From NCBI GenBank assembly GCA_001662425.1, contig BDDC01000433.1:1-58337 (forward strand): a DNA stretch of 58,337 bases, given 5' to 3'. The notes beneath the pieces are model-generated. The model saw nothing but the letters and a program-made list of their open reading frames with translations. It was not told where the DNA came from and searched no databases. Each line of letters starts with the position of its first letter. Positions within the stretch are counted from its first letter, which is position 1. A program made the translations under genes and the position numbers. The DNA is from Chlamydomonas sphaeroides (lineage: Eukaryota > Chlorophyta > Chlorophyceae > Chlamydomonadales > Chlamydomonadaceae). Shown one piece after another: positions 57,781 to 58,337 of the stretch.

Positions 57781-58337
57781 CTACCGGCGGTGGCGCTGCT
57801 GCTGTGCAAACTCCTGCTTCTTGTCGTCGGGCACCGCGGTCTGGGCCTGCGCCGCGGCGCTCAGCTTCTTCTGCGGGGCGCGGAGGAGGGAGGCAGGGAG
57901 GCGGGGTGAGCGGGGGGACGTGGGGGAGCGGCTGGGGGGCGTGCAGCTACAGGCGGGCTGGCCCCAGCAATGTATGTCATCAACTGTTGTAGCTGCTTCA
58001 CAGCGCAAGCCCACCTGCACCATCGCCATGATGTTGGGGTTGTCCAGCCAGTTGCACGAGTCGGCCAGCCGCACCGCCACGGCCTCCTCCGGGATGTGCA
58101 CCGCCCACTCCTTGGCGTACTGGCACAGCGACCTGCGGGTGAGCGGGTGGGGGCCGGGAGGGCGGGGCATGAGCCAGAGGAGGGACACGAGAGCGCGGCG
58201 CCTCCCCCACGCCTGCACCTGCGGGCCGCGCACCCAAGCTAGCGACGCAGCTAGCCCCCATGTGCCAGCCACCCCCCGCCCCCGGACAGCTAGGCCAAAG
58301 CCGGCCGCAGCCCCCCCCCCCCCCCCCCCCCCCCGCC
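57781..58337 (-). CDS. 3' end of an unrecognised gene (cut by the right edge)
   Basis: Two terminal exons are clear by splice sites and phase: 58015-58132 and 57781-57870, joined in phase 0 and ending in TAG at 57781-57783. The first carries SLCQYAKEWAVHIPEEAVAV then RLADSCNWLDNPNIMAMVQ, and the last is a basic, Gln-rich tail (KKLSAAAQAQTAVPDDKK). The first exon is entered in phase 2, so at least one more exon lies beyond 58337. The coding style is conserved-looking rather than low complexity, but I do not recognise the family. Confidence 0.65.
   Translation of the reverse strand, partial: RGGGGGGGAAAGFGLAVRGRGVAGTWGLAASLAWVRGPQVQAWGRRRALVSLLWLMPRPPGPHPLTRRSLCQYAKEWAVHIPEEAVAVRLADSCNWLDNPNIMAMVQVGLRCEAATTVDDIHCWGQPACSCTPPSRSPTSPRSPRLPASLLRAPQKKLSAAAQAQTAVPDDKKQEFAQQQRHRR
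58311..58334. repeat. Poly-C run at the right edge
   Basis: Twenty-four consecutive C residues lie in the intron of the edge gene. Such runs are hard to sequence, so the length is uncertain. Confidence 0.9.

Noticed and set aside
1..58337. CRISPR array, rRNA, prokaryotic operon or ribosome-binding-site signals
   Set aside because: No regularly spaced repeats were seen; genes are intron-rich and nuclear, so bacterial signals do not apply.

Overview
The window is nuclear DNA from a GC-rich green alga, most likely a chlamydomonadalean or volvocine relative of Chlamydomonas. The evidence is internal. Genes are cut into many short exons with donors mostly GTGCGN, GTGAGN or GTACGG and CAG acceptors. 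TGTAA, the usual green-algal poly(A) signal, follows or overlaps several stop codons. Proteins carry long Ala/Pro/Ser/Gln-rich inserts. A GAF-PAS-TKL kinase with an HGDLT catalytic loop and a SAND/VARL-like gene fit this lineage. Exon models were built by hand from reading-frame continuity and splice phase; in most genes the summed exons come out divisible by three.

Layout: 1-2266, low complexity and repeats, no gene seen. 2267-8353 (+), a membrane-anchored clan GH-A (GH42-like) glycoside hydrolase. 10959-21492 (-), a large GAF-PAS-TKL protein kinase. 22071-22430 (-), a short deletion copy of a transposon whose longer copy lies at 39.3-41.5 kb. 23158-24337 (-), a PPIL6-like cyclophilin. 25240-28170 (+), a small sulfotransferase-like protein. 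29805-38322 (+), the beta-prime subunit of coatomer (COPB2), resolved over 28 exons. About 39289-41478 (+), a transposon remnant carrying a decayed Fanzor (eukaryotic TnpB relative) and a 460-base assembly gap. 42966-45488 (+), an unrecognised low-complexity protein ending in polyglutamine. 48198-53053 (+), a COG0523/CobW zinc chaperone of the ZigA/YciC type. 54648-56204 (-), a SAND-domain (VARL/RegA-like) putative transcription regulator. 57781 to the right edge (-), the 3' end of an unrecognised gene.

The genes do not form a pathway; this is an ordinary algal gene neighbourhood with mixed housekeeping and signalling functions. The least ordinary part is the mobile DNA. The Fanzor remnant keeps its RuvC-I Asp, RuvC-II Glu and a CxxC zinc-ribbon half, but carries two in-frame stops at motif positions. 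A second, inverted, roughly 350-bp copy in the window keeps the element's ends and lacks its coding interior, like a non-autonomous derivative. The GC-rich right end shared by both copies is where a guide (omega) RNA would be expected by analogy with TnpB and Fanzor elements.
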